This document shows positions 5,978-6,030 of a stretch of 6,030 nucleotides of DNA, one piece after another; positions within the stretch are counted from its first letter, which is position 1, and each line of letters begins with the position of its first letter. The notes under the pieces are model-generated. The model made no database searches. It worked only from the letters and a program-made list of their open reading frames with translations, and was not told the origin of the DNA. Origin of the DNA: an uncultured Veillonella sp. (GTDB taxonomy: Bacteria; Bacillota; Negativicutes; Veillonellales; Veillonellaceae); assembly GCA_915066865.1 (NCBI GenBank), contig CAJZEE010000102.1, positions 1 to 6,030 on the forward strand, written 5' to 3'. The translations under genes and the position numbers were made by a program.

Positions 5978-6030
5978 TCAACCAAATGGTTTCTCCTCAG
6001 TGGAATATTCTTTAATTAAATCTTTTACCC
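5978..6030 (-). CDS. C-terminal end of an unidentified upstream gene (truncated by window)
   Basis: The minus strand is open from the window edge to TGA 5978-5980. It encodes at least 16 residues, VKDLIKEYSTEEKPFG, a charged helical-looking tail. It ends 29 bases before the SUKH gene start, the spacing expected within an operon. Too little is present to identify it. By position it could be another immunity gene, a toxin C-terminus, or an unrelated gene. Confidence 0.5.
   Translation of the reverse strand, partial: VKDLIKEYSTEEKPFG

Noticed and set aside
1..6030. CRISPR array, tRNA or rRNA gene, insertion sequence
   Set aside because: No regularly spaced repeats, cloverleaf-like segments, transposase motifs or terminal inverted repeats with target duplications were seen.

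Overview
The window is AT-rich bacterial DNA with short intergenic gaps, good Shine-Dalgarno sites and U-tract hairpin terminators. Base composition and gene types fit a low-GC Firmicutes-type genome. The Negativicutes (a Veillonella-like genome) is my best guess, but it rests on general resemblance and no marker gene here proves it.

Layout. Only the left edge is read rightward: positions 1-216 are the C-terminal end of a fumarylacetoacetate hydrolase-family enzyme. A perfect 22-bp hairpin (306-357) separates it from a long set of leftward genes and probably terminates transcription from both sides. In leftward transcription order, the minus strand carries: (a) the last codons of an unidentified gene (5978-6030); (b) a 503-residue SMI1/KNR4 (SUKH) protein (4437-5948); (c) a 340-residue DUF4375/DMP19-type protein (3289-4311); (d) a prolyl-tRNA editing (YbaK/ProX) gene broken by a one-base frameshift (2682-3166); (e) an exported protein with two antibiotic-biosynthesis-monooxygenase (ABM) domains (1879-2646), followed by a terminator at about 1815-1858; (f) a zinc-type macrodomain ADP-ribosyl hydrolase (990-1769); (g) a 26-codon open remnant without a start (905-985); and (h) an O6-alkylguanine-DNA alkyltransferase (390-887).

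How the genes fit together. The right half looks like a polymorphic-toxin immunity neighbourhood. SUKH and DUF4375/DMP19 domains are both associated with immunity proteins, and the two proteins share a homologous helical, TPR-like module of about 155 residues. This module is fused behind the SUKH domain in one protein and in front of DUF4375 in the other. No toxin is visible, although the gene entering at 5978-6030 lies only 29 bases upstream of the SUKH gene and its identity would be informative. The middle pair (tRNA editing and exported ABM protein) is probably one transcript. The left pair (macrodomain and alkyltransferase) forms a second, repair or modification-reversal unit with its own likely promoter just after the terminator.

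The points most worth following up are the shared module in the two immunity-type proteins, the frameshift at a T6 run (A6 on the coding strand) in the tRNA-editing gene, and the possible gene remnant between the macrodomain and alkyltransferase genes.
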